From Acidimicrobiaceae bacterium (lineage in GTDB: Bacteria; Actinomycetota; Acidimicrobiia; Acidimicrobiales; Ilumatobacteraceae), in the NCBI GenBank assembly GCA_947458565.1, contig CANGZK010000081.1:1-5399 (forward strand): a DNA stretch of 5,399 nucleotides, given 5' to 3'. The stretch's first letter is position 1. The number at the start of each line of letters is the position of its first letter. Below the pieces are notes generated by a model that saw only the letters and a program-made list of their open reading frames with translations, did no database searches and was not told the DNA's origin. This document shows, in pieces, positions 1 through 5,399 of the stretch. The position numbers and the translations under genes are program-made.

Positions 1-1
1 A

Positions 2-250
2 TGCGATGTGATTCTCACGCCAACATCTCCAACGGTTGCGTTTCCGATTGGTGAAAAAACGAGTGACCCACTGACCATGTATCTGTGCGACATCTTTACG
101 ATTCCGACAAACCTTGCCGGTCATGCCGCAATGAGTGTGCCTTTTGGAACTGGCGCGCATTCGATGCCAGTTGGCGTGCAGATTCTTGCGCCAGCACTTG
201 GCGAACCAACCATGTTTAGAGTCGCGGCCGAATTGGAGCGTGCATCATGA
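2..250 (+). CDS. gatA: Glutamyl-tRNA(Gln)/aspartyl-tRNA(Asn) amidotransferase subunit A, C-terminal fragment (cut by window edge)
   Basis: The open frame runs in from the left edge and ends at TGA 248-250, giving about 82 codons of the C-terminus. The reading DVILTPTSPTVAF, then DPLTMYLCDIFTIPTNLAGHAAMSVPFG, then MPVGVQILAP and a final FRVAAELE block is the typical end of GatA in the amidase-signature family. GatA hydrolyses glutamine to supply ammonia that GatB uses to convert misacylated Glu-tRNA(Gln) or Asp-tRNA(Asn) in the cytosolic GatCAB complex. The catalytic Ser-cisSer-Lys residues lie upstream of the window and cannot be checked. The stop overlaps the gatB start as ATGA, so the two are almost certainly translated together. 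An internal ATG at 8 is in frame but is not the real start, because the family sequence continues upstream of it. Confidence 0.95.
   Translation, partial: CDVILTPTSPTVAFPIGEKTSDPLTMYLCDIFTIPTNLAGHAAMSVPFGTGAHSMPVGVQILAPALGEPTMFRVAAELERAS
235..238 (+). promoter_or_regulatory. Shine-Dalgarno site for gatB
   Basis: GGAG lies 8 nt before the ATG at 247, inside the last codons of gatA. It supports the ATG at 247 as the gatB start and translational coupling across the ATGA overlap. It contrasts with the FTR1 gene and ilvD in this window, which show no such site. Confidence 0.6.
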
Positions 251-1707
251 GCAACGCATCATCTGCTCCATCACACGCAACTGTTTTGCCAAACGGCTGG
301 GAGATGGTGATTGGTCTAGAAGTTCACGTCGAGTTAGACACCAAAACCAAATTGTTCTCGGCAAGTCCAAACCATTTTGGTGACGAGCCAAACACCAACA
401 TCGATCCCGTCACTCTCGGTTTGCCTGGCGCGCTTCCTGTGATCAACCGTCGCGCGGTCGAGCTTGCAATACGTCTTGGCCTTGCGCTCAATTGCACAGT
501 GCAAGCAAGTACGTTTCACCGTAAAAACTACTTTTACCAAGACCTCGCAAAGGCTTACCAAATCACGCAGTATGACCAACCGATCAACATTGATGGGTTC
601 ATGATGTTGCCGGGCGACGTGCGTATTGGCATCGAGCGCGCGCATCTCGAAGAAGACACCGGCAAGTCAACTCACTTTGGTGGCACAAGTGGCCGAATTC
701 ATGGCAGCGACTACTCGCTTGTCGACTTCAACCGCGCTGGTGTTCCGCTTGTCGAAATTGTTTCTCGCCCAGATATTCGCAATGCCGATCAGGCACGCCA
801 ATATGTTTCAGAGTTGCGCAGCATCTTGCTTGCGGTTGGTGCAAGCGATGCAAAAATGGAAGAGGGCTCAATGCGCTGCGACGTCAACGTCTCGGTGCGC
901 AAAGCAGGTGAGCCATTTGGTACTCGTTGCGAAATCAAAAACGTCAACTCCATTCGTGCGGTTGGGAAGGCAATTGATTACGAAGCACGTCGTCAAGTAG
1001 ATGTACTCGAGTCTGGCGGCACCATTCGTCAAGAGACCCGTCACTGGGATGACGCCGAGGGGCGCACGCACACATTGCGCGTGAAAGAAGACGCCGACGA
1101 TTACAGATATTTCCTTGAGCCCGATCTGGTGCTGCTCGATCCGGGCACCGAGTGGGTCGAATCAATTCGCGCATCACTACCGATGTTGCCTGCAGCGCGT
1201 CGTGCGCGATTGTCACAACTCACTGGCGCCGACAAAGAGAGCGAAGCCGTGTACGTCATTGTCGAACGCGGACAAGACGACTACGTGCAACTCGTTGCCG
1301 ATGCTGGAGGCGAACCAGCGCGCGCGCTTGTGTATGTGCAACAAGCATTTTCTGAAGCAGGTGCAAACCCTGTTGTGCCAGCCAAAGATTTGGCTGGTCT
1401 CACGCTGCTCGAACGCGATGCGAAGGTCACTGCAACGCAAGCAAAAACAATTCTTGCCGAGATCGTTGCCAATGGCGGCGGCGATGCGGTTGCGATTGCA
1501 GCGGCAAAAGGTTTTGAAGCTCTCGACACATCTGCTGTTGAAGCGATGGTCGATGCTGCAATTGCGGCCCAGCCAGATGCGTGGGCCAAGTATTGCGCCG
1601 GCGAAGAAAAGGCGATGGGCGCTTTGGTTGGCGCAATCATGAAGTCGTCCCAGGGCAAAGCCGACGGCAAGGTAGTGACTGCGCTTTTGCAGAAAAAGCG
1701 TGGATAA
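247..1707 (+). CDS. gatB: Aspartyl/glutamyl-tRNA amidotransferase subunit B
   Basis: This 486-residue protein has the full length expected of GatB. It binds the misacylated tRNA, phosphorylates the Glu/Asp side chain with ATP and transfers ammonia received from GatA. Visible landmarks are GLEVHVEL (residues 23-30, family Glu and His at the active centre), FHRKNYFY (90-97), HLEEDTGK (133-140), SLVDFNRAGVPLVEIVSRPD (157-176), MEEGSMRCDVNVSVR (204-218), CEIKNVNS (228-235) and EDADDYRYFLEPDL (281-294). The C-terminal half (about 305-486) is the helical GatB/YqeY tRNA-binding domain, ending GALVGAIMKSSQGKADGKVV. The start at 247 is supported by a GGAG site and the ATGA overlap with gatA. In the highly conserved stretch after FHRKNYFY, the usual prolines are replaced, giving QDLAKAYQITQYD. 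The gene ends 56 bp before the next one, with no terminator visible. Confidence 0.98.
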   Translation: MSNASSAPSHATVLPNGWEMVIGLEVHVELDTKTKLFSASPNHFGDEPNTNIDPVTLGLPGALPVINRRAVELAIRLGLALNCTVQASTFHRKNYFYQDLAKAYQITQYDQPINIDGFMMLPGDVRIGIERAHLEEDTGKSTHFGGTSGRIHGSDYSLVDFNRAGVPLVEIVSRPDIRNADQARQYVSELRSILLAVGASDAKMEEGSMRCDVNVSVRKAGEPFGTRCEIKNVNSIRAVGKAIDYEARRQVDVLESGGTIRQETRHWDDAEGRTHTLRVKEDADDYRYFLEPDLVLLDPGTEWVESIRASLPMLPAARRARLSQLTGADKESEAVYVIVERGQDDYVQLVADAGGEPARALVYVQQAFSEAGANPVVPAKDLAGLTLLERDAKVTATQAKTILAEIVANGGGDAVAIAAAKGFEALDTSAVEAMVDAAIAAQPDAWAKYCAGEEKAMGALVGAIMKSSQGKADGKVVTALLQKKRG

Positions 1708-1726
1708 CTCAGTGAAATACATGGAT

Positions 1727-1756
1727 TTGACGGGAGTAGTTAGGCTCGCCTAACAT
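1727..1756 (+). promoter_or_regulatory. Promoter of the FTR1 iron permease gene (leaderless arrangement)
   Basis: TTGACG at 1727-1732 (-35) and TAACAT at 1751-1756 (-10) are separated by 18 bp and resemble primary-sigma hexamers. The -10 hexamer ends 7 nt before the ATG at 1764, which is where transcription would start. No purine-rich ribosome binding site lies in the intervening ACATTGACGTT. Promoter calling is from sequence only; the combination of -35, -10, spacing and operator makes it credible. Confidence 0.65.
1739..1754 (+). promoter_or_regulatory. Iron-box-like operator (DtxR/IdeR-type inverted repeat)
   Basis: GTTAGGC and GCCTAAC form a perfect 7-bp inverted repeat around a 2-bp centre (TC). 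The inner 14 bases match the right-hand part of the DtxR/IdeR consensus TTAGGTTAGGCTAACCTAA at 12 of 14 positions. The site lies between the -35 and -10 hexamers and covers the first four bases of the -10, where a bound repressor would block RNA polymerase. Position and downstream gene (iron uptake) both fit Fe(II)-dependent repression. The fit to the full 19-bp consensus is poorer on the left side, so a related metalloregulator such as an MntR-like protein is possible. Confidence 0.7.
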
Positions 1757-1763
1757 TGACGTT

Positions 1764-2570
1764 ATGGGCTCCAGTTTCCTCATCACATTGCGCGAAGGTC
1801 TAGAAGCATCACTGATCGTCGCGATCTTGCTGACATATCTCACAAAGACCGACCGTAAGGCCGACGCACGTTATGTCTGGTGGGGCACTGCAGTTGCGAG
1901 TTTGACCTGTCTTGTCGTAGGAACCATTGTCTATCTTGCGTTAGACGGACTGAACGGCAAAGTTGAGTATGCAACTGAGGGCACGATTGCACTGGTCGCA
2001 GCCGCAGTTCTCACACAAATGATTTTTTGGATGCGCAAGAATTCGCAAAATCTCAGCGTTGAATTGCGAGCCAAAGTTGATGCTTCGGCAAAGACCGCGT
2101 TGTTCACGATCGCCTTTGTTGCTGTGGTGCGTGAAGGTCTTGAAACAGTTCTGTTCTTGCTCAGTGCCGAAACCACTTCGACATCAGGAAGTTCAGTAGT
2201 GATCGGCGGCTTGATTGGTTTAGTCGCAGCAGTTGCTTTGGGAATAGCAATTTTTGCAGGTGGCCGAAAGATCGATATCAAGAAGTTCTTTACGGTGACT
2301 GCTGTGTTGTTGATTCTGTTTGCGGCTGGTCTTGCCGGCAAATCAGTTCATGAGTATCGCGAATTCTTGGGTTGGGAAAACGGCTGGTTAATGCAACCGG
2401 CTTGGACCGTTGAGTCAGGAATGTGGTCGTCGGGAACCTTCTACGACTTCATGAAGGGATTCTTCGGTTGGCACAACGCGGCCGAGAACATTCGCGTCAT
2501 CACATACTTCGTATTCCTTGCCCCAACGCTCTATTTCTACCTACGTAAGCCGGTGAAGTCAGCCGCATAG
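1764..2570 (+). CDS. efeU: FTR1/EfeU-family high-affinity iron permease
   Basis: This 268-residue polytopic membrane protein matches the length of bacterial EfeU. Its hallmark is the repeated iron-binding motif REGLE, seen as LREGLEAS at residues 9-16 and VREGLETV at 122-129, each within a hydrophobic helix. About seven membrane segments are apparent, near residues 3-24, 37-59, 72-92, 110-133, 144-165, 174-193 and 245-260. A conserved-looking YATEGTIALVAAA lies at 69-81, and a Trp-rich outer loop at about 203-236. In the family it imports ferric iron, usually after oxidation of Fe(II) by partners such as EfeO and EfeB. No partner is present in this window. The start is ATG 1764, 7 nt after a -10 box and without a ribosome binding site. 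The iron-box-like operator upstream supports an iron-uptake role. The family call is firm; the symbol efeU is by family, and heavy-metal permeases also share REGLE motifs. Confidence 0.9.
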   Translation: MGSSFLITLREGLEASLIVAILLTYLTKTDRKADARYVWWGTAVASLTCLVVGTIVYLALDGLNGKVEYATEGTIALVAAAVLTQMIFWMRKNSQNLSVELRAKVDASAKTALFTIAFVAVVREGLETVLFLLSAETTSTSGSSVVIGGLIGLVAAVALGIAIFAGGRKIDIKKFFTVTAVLLILFAAGLAGKSVHEYREFLGWENGWLMQPAWTVESGMWSSGTFYDFMKGFFGWHNAAENIRVITYFVFLAPTLYFYLRKPVKSAA

Positions 2571-2580
2571 CTCGCGCAAG

Positions 2581-2586
2581 TAGCCT
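2581..2586 (+). promoter_or_regulatory. Possible -10 element for leaderless ilvD transcription
   Basis: TAGCCT fits a TANNNT -10 hexamer and ends 8 nt before the ATG at 2595, mirroring the leaderless spacing at the FTR1 gene. No good -35 is visible at the proper distance and the site is short, so this is tentative. If real, it gives ilvD its own promoter and favours ATG 2595 over TTG 2586, which overlaps the hexamer. Confidence 0.3.
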
Positions 2587-2594
2587 TGATCGAT

Positions 2595-4304
2595 ATGACA
2601 AGGCCTTCAGAAACCCCCGTTGATATCAAGCCCCGCAGTCGTGATGTCACCGACGGCAACCAAAAAGCTGCAGCCCGCGCAATGTTGCGCGCAGTTGGAC
2701 TAACTGACGAAGATTTCAAAAAGCCACAAATTGGCATTGCGTCAGCATGGAATGAAGTGACTCCATGCAATGCGTCATTGCGCCGACTCGCCGAGTCAGC
2801 AAAAATTGGTGTTCGCGCAAACGAAGGCGTTGCTCTCGAGTTTGGAACGATCACTGTGAGCGACGGAATTTCGATGGGCCACGAAGGCATGCGCGCTTCA
2901 CTTGTGAGTCGCGAAGTGATTTGCGACTCTGTCGAAACAGTTGTGCATGCCGAGCGCTTCGACGGCTTCGTTGGGCTTGCTGGTTGCGACAAGAGCATTC
3001 CAGCCATGTTGATGGCTGCAGCGCGCCTCAATTTGCCGAGCGTGTTTGTGTACAACGGCAGCACATTGCCAGGCGTGCACAACGGCAAAAACATCGACAT
3101 CACCACAGTTTTTGAGGCCATCGGTGCTTGCGCTGCTGGCACGATGAGTCAGGAAGAACTTGGTGATATTGAGCGTGCTGCTTGCCCGGGTGAAGGTGCT
3201 TGCGGCGGCATGTTTACTGCCAACACCATGAGCTCAATTGCCGAGGCACTCGGGATGAGTTTGCCCGGTAGTGCATCGCCACCAGCAATTGACAAGCGTC
3301 GCGAGTCTGATGCCGAGCTTGCTGGTGCGGCCGTAATGAATCTTGTTCGTCTTGGAATTTATCCTCGCGACATTATGACCAAGAAGGCATTTGAAAATGC
3401 AATCGCATTGCTCAATGCACTTGGTGGCTCAACCAATGCGGTGTTGCACTTGTTGGCTATTGCCAATGAAGCAGGTGTTGCACTCGACTTGGAAGACTTC
3501 AATCGCATTGCTGCAAAAGTGCCACACATTGCCGATACCAAGCCGGGCGGCAAATATCACATGACCGACATTGATCGCATCGGTGGCGTACCTGTTGTGA
3601 TGAAGCACTTACTCGATGCAGGTTTGATGCACGGCGATGTCATGACGTGCACAGGTAAGACACTTGCCGAAAACATGGCTGCGATGAATCCTGTCGCGCC
3701 AGACGGTGATGTCGTGCATCCGCTCGACAAACCAATTCATGCTGAAGGCGGCATCAATATTCTGAGTGGTTCGCTGGCACCTCGCGGCGCAGTTGTCAAA
3801 GTTGCTGGTCTCACAAAAGATCAAATGACATTTGAGGGTCCTGCTCGAGTGTTTGACGGCGAAGATGGCGCGATGGCCGCAGTAATGGCTGGCGACATCA
3901 AGCCGGGCACAGTGATCATCATTCGGTACGAAGGTCCAAAGGGTGGCCCAGGCATGCGCGAGATGCTCGCAATTACTGGTGCACTCAAAGGCGTTGGTCG
4001 CGGATCTGATTGTGCGCTCATCACCGACGGTCGTTTTAGCGGAGGCACATGGGGTTTCTGCATTGGTCACGTTGCGCCAGAAGCAACTGATGGTGGACCG
4101 ATTGCATTTGCACATGATGGCGACATCGTGCGCATTGACGTGCCAACAAAAACTCTTGACTTGATGGTGGACGAAAAAGTTTTGGCCGAACGCCGTAAGG
4201 GTTGGAAACCAAACCCTGCGCGTTACACGAGTGGCGTGTTGGGCAAGTACGCAAAATTGGTGCAGGGTGCCGAAACCGGCGCAATCACCAACATCATCGA
4301 ATAA
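2595..4304 (+). CDS. ilvD: Dihydroxy-acid dehydratase
   Basis: This protein of about 569 residues dehydrates 2,3-dihydroxy-isovalerate and 2,3-dihydroxy-3-methylvalerate to the 2-keto acids that give valine, leucine and isoleucine. Numbered from ATG 2595, probable Fe-S cluster cysteines are C58 (TPCN), C131 (GCDKS) and C203 ([10 protein letters not shown]). K133 in GCDKS is the expected carbamylated, metal-binding lysine. S482 in DGRFSGGT corresponds to the catalytic serine. The length and the [17 protein letters not shown] block resemble the plant/mycobacterial [2Fe-2S] type rather than the longer E. coli [4Fe-4S] type. The start is uncertain: an in-frame TTG at 2586 adds three residues, neither start has a ribosome binding site, and I prefer the ATG. 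It follows the iron permease gene by 24 bp in the same frame, so read-through transcription is likely. Its 3' end overlaps the converging DUF3054 gene. Confidence 0.97.
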   Translation: MTRPSETPVDIKPRSRDVTDGNQKAAARAMLRAVGLTDEDFKKPQIGIASAWNEVTPCNASLRRLAESAKIGVRANEGVALEFGTITVSDGISMGHEGMRASLVSREVICDSVETVVHAERFDGFVGLAGCDKSIPAMLMAAARLNLPSVFVYNGSTLPGVHNGKNIDITTVFEAIGACAAGTMSQEELGDIERAACPGEGACGGMFTANTMSSIAEALGMSLPGSASPPAIDKRRESDAELAGAAVMNLVRLGIYPRDIMTKKAFENAIALLNALGGSTNAVLHLLAIANEAGVALDLEDFNRIAAKVPHIADTKPGGKYHMTDIDRIGGVPVVMKHLLDAGLMHGDVMTCTGKTLAENMAAMNPVAPDGDVVHPLDKPIHAEGGINILSGSLAPRGAVVKVAGLTKDQMTFEGPARVFDGEDGAMAAVMAGDIKPGTVIIIRYEGPKGGPGMREMLAITGALKGVGRGSDCALITDGRFSGGTWGFCIGHVAPEATDGGPIAFAHDGDIVRIDVPTKTLDLMVDEKVLAERRKGWKPNPARYTSGVLGKYAKLVQGAETGAITNIIE

Positions 4305-4602
4305 GTCGGCGCACCGCAAAGCGGCCACCAACAATCAACACACCGAGCACGAGCGTTGCCACGATCACAAATGGTGTGGCAGTGCCGCGATCAAATACAA
4401 AGTGGCGCAACTCGAGTCCGCCAAAAACTGTTACCAGCCACACGATCAAGCTTGTGCGCATTGATCCAGGCGTGCGCCATGCTCGAGATGAAAGCCAAGC
4501 AACAGCAAGGGCAATCAGAAACGGGGCGGCAACAGTGGCAATGCCGTCAATGGCTGTGCTCTCGTCGTGGTTACGCCTTCCAATAGCAACAAACAACACC
4601 AC
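4294..4602 (-). CDS. DUF3054 family small membrane protein (start uncertain)
   Basis: From GTG 4602 this gives 102 residues ending RRLIR at TGA 4294-4296. [14 protein letters not shown] near the start, then a hydrophobic segment followed by [10 protein letters not shown], then [14 protein letters not shown] and a final [16 protein letters not shown] segment, match the DUF3054 pattern of actinobacterial membrane proteins with about four helices and unknown function. The conserved Gly-Arg-Arg and His after helix 1 are present. Family members normally have about 15-20 more residues before this point. Here the same frame reads [19 protein letters not shown] upstream to about 4653, clearly family-like, but contains no ATG, GTG or TTG. 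Either a rare start (ACG 4654-4656 or 4657-4659, or ATT 4660-4662, overlapping the end of the inositol phosphate synthase gene) is used, or the first helix is truncated. The 3' end overlaps ilvD by 11 bp in convergent orientation. Confidence 0.8.
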   Translation of the reverse strand: MVLFVAIGRRNHDESTAIDGIATVAAPFLIALAVAWLSSRAWRTPGSMRTSLIVWLVTVFGGLELRHFVFDRGTATPFVIVATLVLGVLIVGGRFAVRRLIR

Positions 4603-4618
4603 CGAAATGATGTCGACA

Positions 4619-4638
4619 CACGCTGTAATTGCAGCGTG
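4619..4638. repeat. 20-bp imperfect palindrome between the two minus-strand genes
   Basis: CACGCTG and CAGCGTG form perfect 7-bp arms around TAATTG. On the minus-strand transcript this is a 7-bp stem with a 6-nt loop, 7 nt after the inositol phosphate synthase stop. There is no following U-run, so it does not look like an intrinsic terminator. It also lies inside the likely N-terminal coding part of the DUF3054 gene (frame HAAITA), so it may be incidental. Confidence 0.35.
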
Positions 4639-4645
4639 ACGGTTG

Positions 4646-5399
4646 TTAGGCCTCGTCGTAATACTCGCGGCCCAGGTGCGTGATCTGGTCTTCGCCCATC
4701 ATCCAGCGAAGCGTGTTCTTGAGCTTTGCTAATTGCACAAACAAGTCGTGTTCTGGCTTGAGGCCAGGAGCAACTTGTGGGCTCTTGTAATAGAACGACA
4801 ACCACTCTTGTATGCCACCGATGCCTGCGCGTTGTGCGAGGTCGGTAAACAACACCAAGTCGAGCGCGAGTGGCGCAGCAAGAATGCTGTCGCGGCACAA
4901 GAAGTTGACCTTGATCTGCATTGGGTAACCCAACCATCCGAAGATGTCGATGTTGTCCCAGCCTTCTTTGTTGTCGCCGCGTGGTGGGTAGTAGTTGATC
5001 TTGACCGAGTGGTACACATCGCCGTACAACTCTGGAAACAAACTTGGTTGCAAGATGTCTTCGAGCACACCCAACTTTGATTCTTCTTTGGTCTTGAAGT
5101 TGTCTGGATCGTCGAGTACTTCGCCGTCACGGTTGCCAAGAATGTTGGTGGAGTACCAACCTGCAAGTCCGAGCATGCGTGCCTTCAACATTGGTGCAAG
5201 CACGGTCTTCATCAGGGTCTGACCCGTCTTGAAGTCTTTGCCCGAAATGGCAACTTTGCGCTCAGTGGCAAGTTTGCGCAAGACAGGTGTATCGACTGCA
5301 AGGTTTGGTGCGCCGTTTGCAAACGGAACGCCTTCCAAAATCGCTGCGTAGGCATACAACATGCTTGGAGCAATCATTGGGTCGTTGGCATCGATTGCC
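4646..5399 (-). CDS. ino1: myo-Inositol-1-phosphate synthase, C-terminal part (cut by window edge)
   Basis: About 250 codons are present; the frame stays open to the right edge and ends at TAA 4646-4648. The enzyme converts glucose 6-phosphate to 1D-myo-inositol 3-phosphate with bound NAD. In actinobacteria this feeds phosphatidylinositol and mycothiol synthesis. Family signatures include DPMIAPSMLYAYAA at the edge, then VPFANGAPNL, SGKDFKTGQT (nt 5216-5245, conserved lysine-containing active-site block), STNILGNRDGEVL (LGNRDG at 5123-5140), the YYPPRGDNK block (GDNK at 4967-4978) and FLCRDSILAAPLALDLVLFTDLA. The N-terminal NAD-binding Rossmann region and start are outside the window. The ATG at 5377 is internal, because the family sequence (AIDANDP) continues upstream of it. 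It is followed on the same strand by the DUF3054 gene, likely in one transcript. Confidence 0.95.
   Translation of the reverse strand, partial: AIDANDPMIAPSMLYAYAAILEGVPFANGAPNLAVDTPVLRKLATERKVAISGKDFKTGQTLMKTVLAPMLKARMLGLAGWYSTNILGNRDGEVLDDPDNFKTKEESKLGVLEDILQPSLFPELYGDVYHSVKINYYPPRGDNKEGWDNIDIFGWLGYPMQIKVNFLCRDSILAAPLALDLVLFTDLAQRAGIGGIQEWLSFYYKSPQVAPGLKPEHDLFVQLAKLKNTLRWMMGEDQITHLGREYYDEA

Noticed and set aside
1115..1722. Long alternative frames within gatB on both strands (175 and 169 codons)
   Set aside because: They are fully covered by gatB, which has unbroken family similarity; the shadow translations show no motifs.
1739..1754. Inverted repeat after gatB read as a transcription terminator
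   Set aside because: There is no T-run after it, the loop would be only 2 nt, and it sits between a good -35 and -10. An operator explains it better.
2537..3142. 201-codon minus-strand open frame opposite the FTR1-ilvD junction
   Set aside because: It is antisense to two well-supported genes, low in complexity (Ala/Ser/Pro/Thr) and without family resemblance.
3609..4334. 241-codon open frame on the minus strand, opposite ilvD
   Set aside because: It lies almost entirely antisense to a clear ilvD gene, and its translation is rich in Cys, His and Trp with no recognisable domain. It is a codon-bias shadow.
4202..4639. 145-codon plus-strand open frame beyond the end of ilvD
   Set aside because: It is opposite the DUF3054 gene, whose minus-strand translation has proper membrane helices and family motifs. 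The plus-strand product is a basic, low-information sequence.
4643..4655. TTGTTAGGCCTCG near the end of the inositol phosphate synthase gene as a second iron box
   Set aside because: Only one half-site resembles the FTR1 operator, there is no matching right arm, and it lies in coding sequence with no promoter elements around it.
1..5399. Search for mobile elements, tRNA genes, CRISPR arrays, toxin-antitoxin or defence genes
   Set aside because: Nothing resembling these was seen. The window is filled by housekeeping and transport genes, with gaps of no more than 56 bp.

Overview
The window carries an ordinary bacterial housekeeping block with one well-defined regulatory site. I see no RNA genes, mobile elements, CRISPR arrays, phage genes or long non-coding stretches. 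The left edge cuts into gatA and the right edge cuts into a myo-inositol-1-phosphate synthase gene. The gene content and sequences suggest an actinobacterium of moderate GC, perhaps one of the aquatic Acidimicrobiia. The grounds are a DUF3054 membrane protein (mostly actinobacterial), inositol phosphate synthase, a plant/mycobacterial-type dihydroxyacid dehydratase, a DtxR/IdeR-like iron box, and apparently leaderless genes. The phylum is an inference from these features; the finer placement is a guess.

Layout, left to right. Plus strand: the 3' end of gatA (2-250) overlaps gatB (247-1707) by an ATGA junction. Together they encode two subunits of the tRNA-dependent amidotransferase. A 56-bp gap (1708-1763) then holds a near-consensus promoter with a perfect 7+2+7 inverted repeat (1739-1754) resembling an iron-regulator box. 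It drives an FTR1/EfeU-type iron permease (1764-2570) whose ATG lies 7 nt after the -10 hexamer, so the mRNA is probably leaderless. Only 24 bp later comes ilvD (about 2595-4304), an Fe-S dehydratase of branched-chain amino-acid synthesis.

Minus strand: a small DUF3054 membrane protein (4294-4602 from the first normal start) converges on ilvD and overlaps its 3' end by 11 bp. Just upstream of it on that strand is the C-terminal part of inositol-1-phosphate synthase (4646-5399). The family-like N-terminus of the DUF3054 protein reads upstream of its first GTG without any ATG/GTG/TTG, so its start is unresolved.

Functionally, the one new link suggested is iron. The FTR1 gene appears to be controlled by an iron-dependent repressor, and the iron-sulfur enzyme IlvD sits immediately downstream, close enough for some co-transcription. 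I found no convincing undescribed multi-gene system; the most useful observations are the operator-promoter architecture and the DUF3054 start problem.
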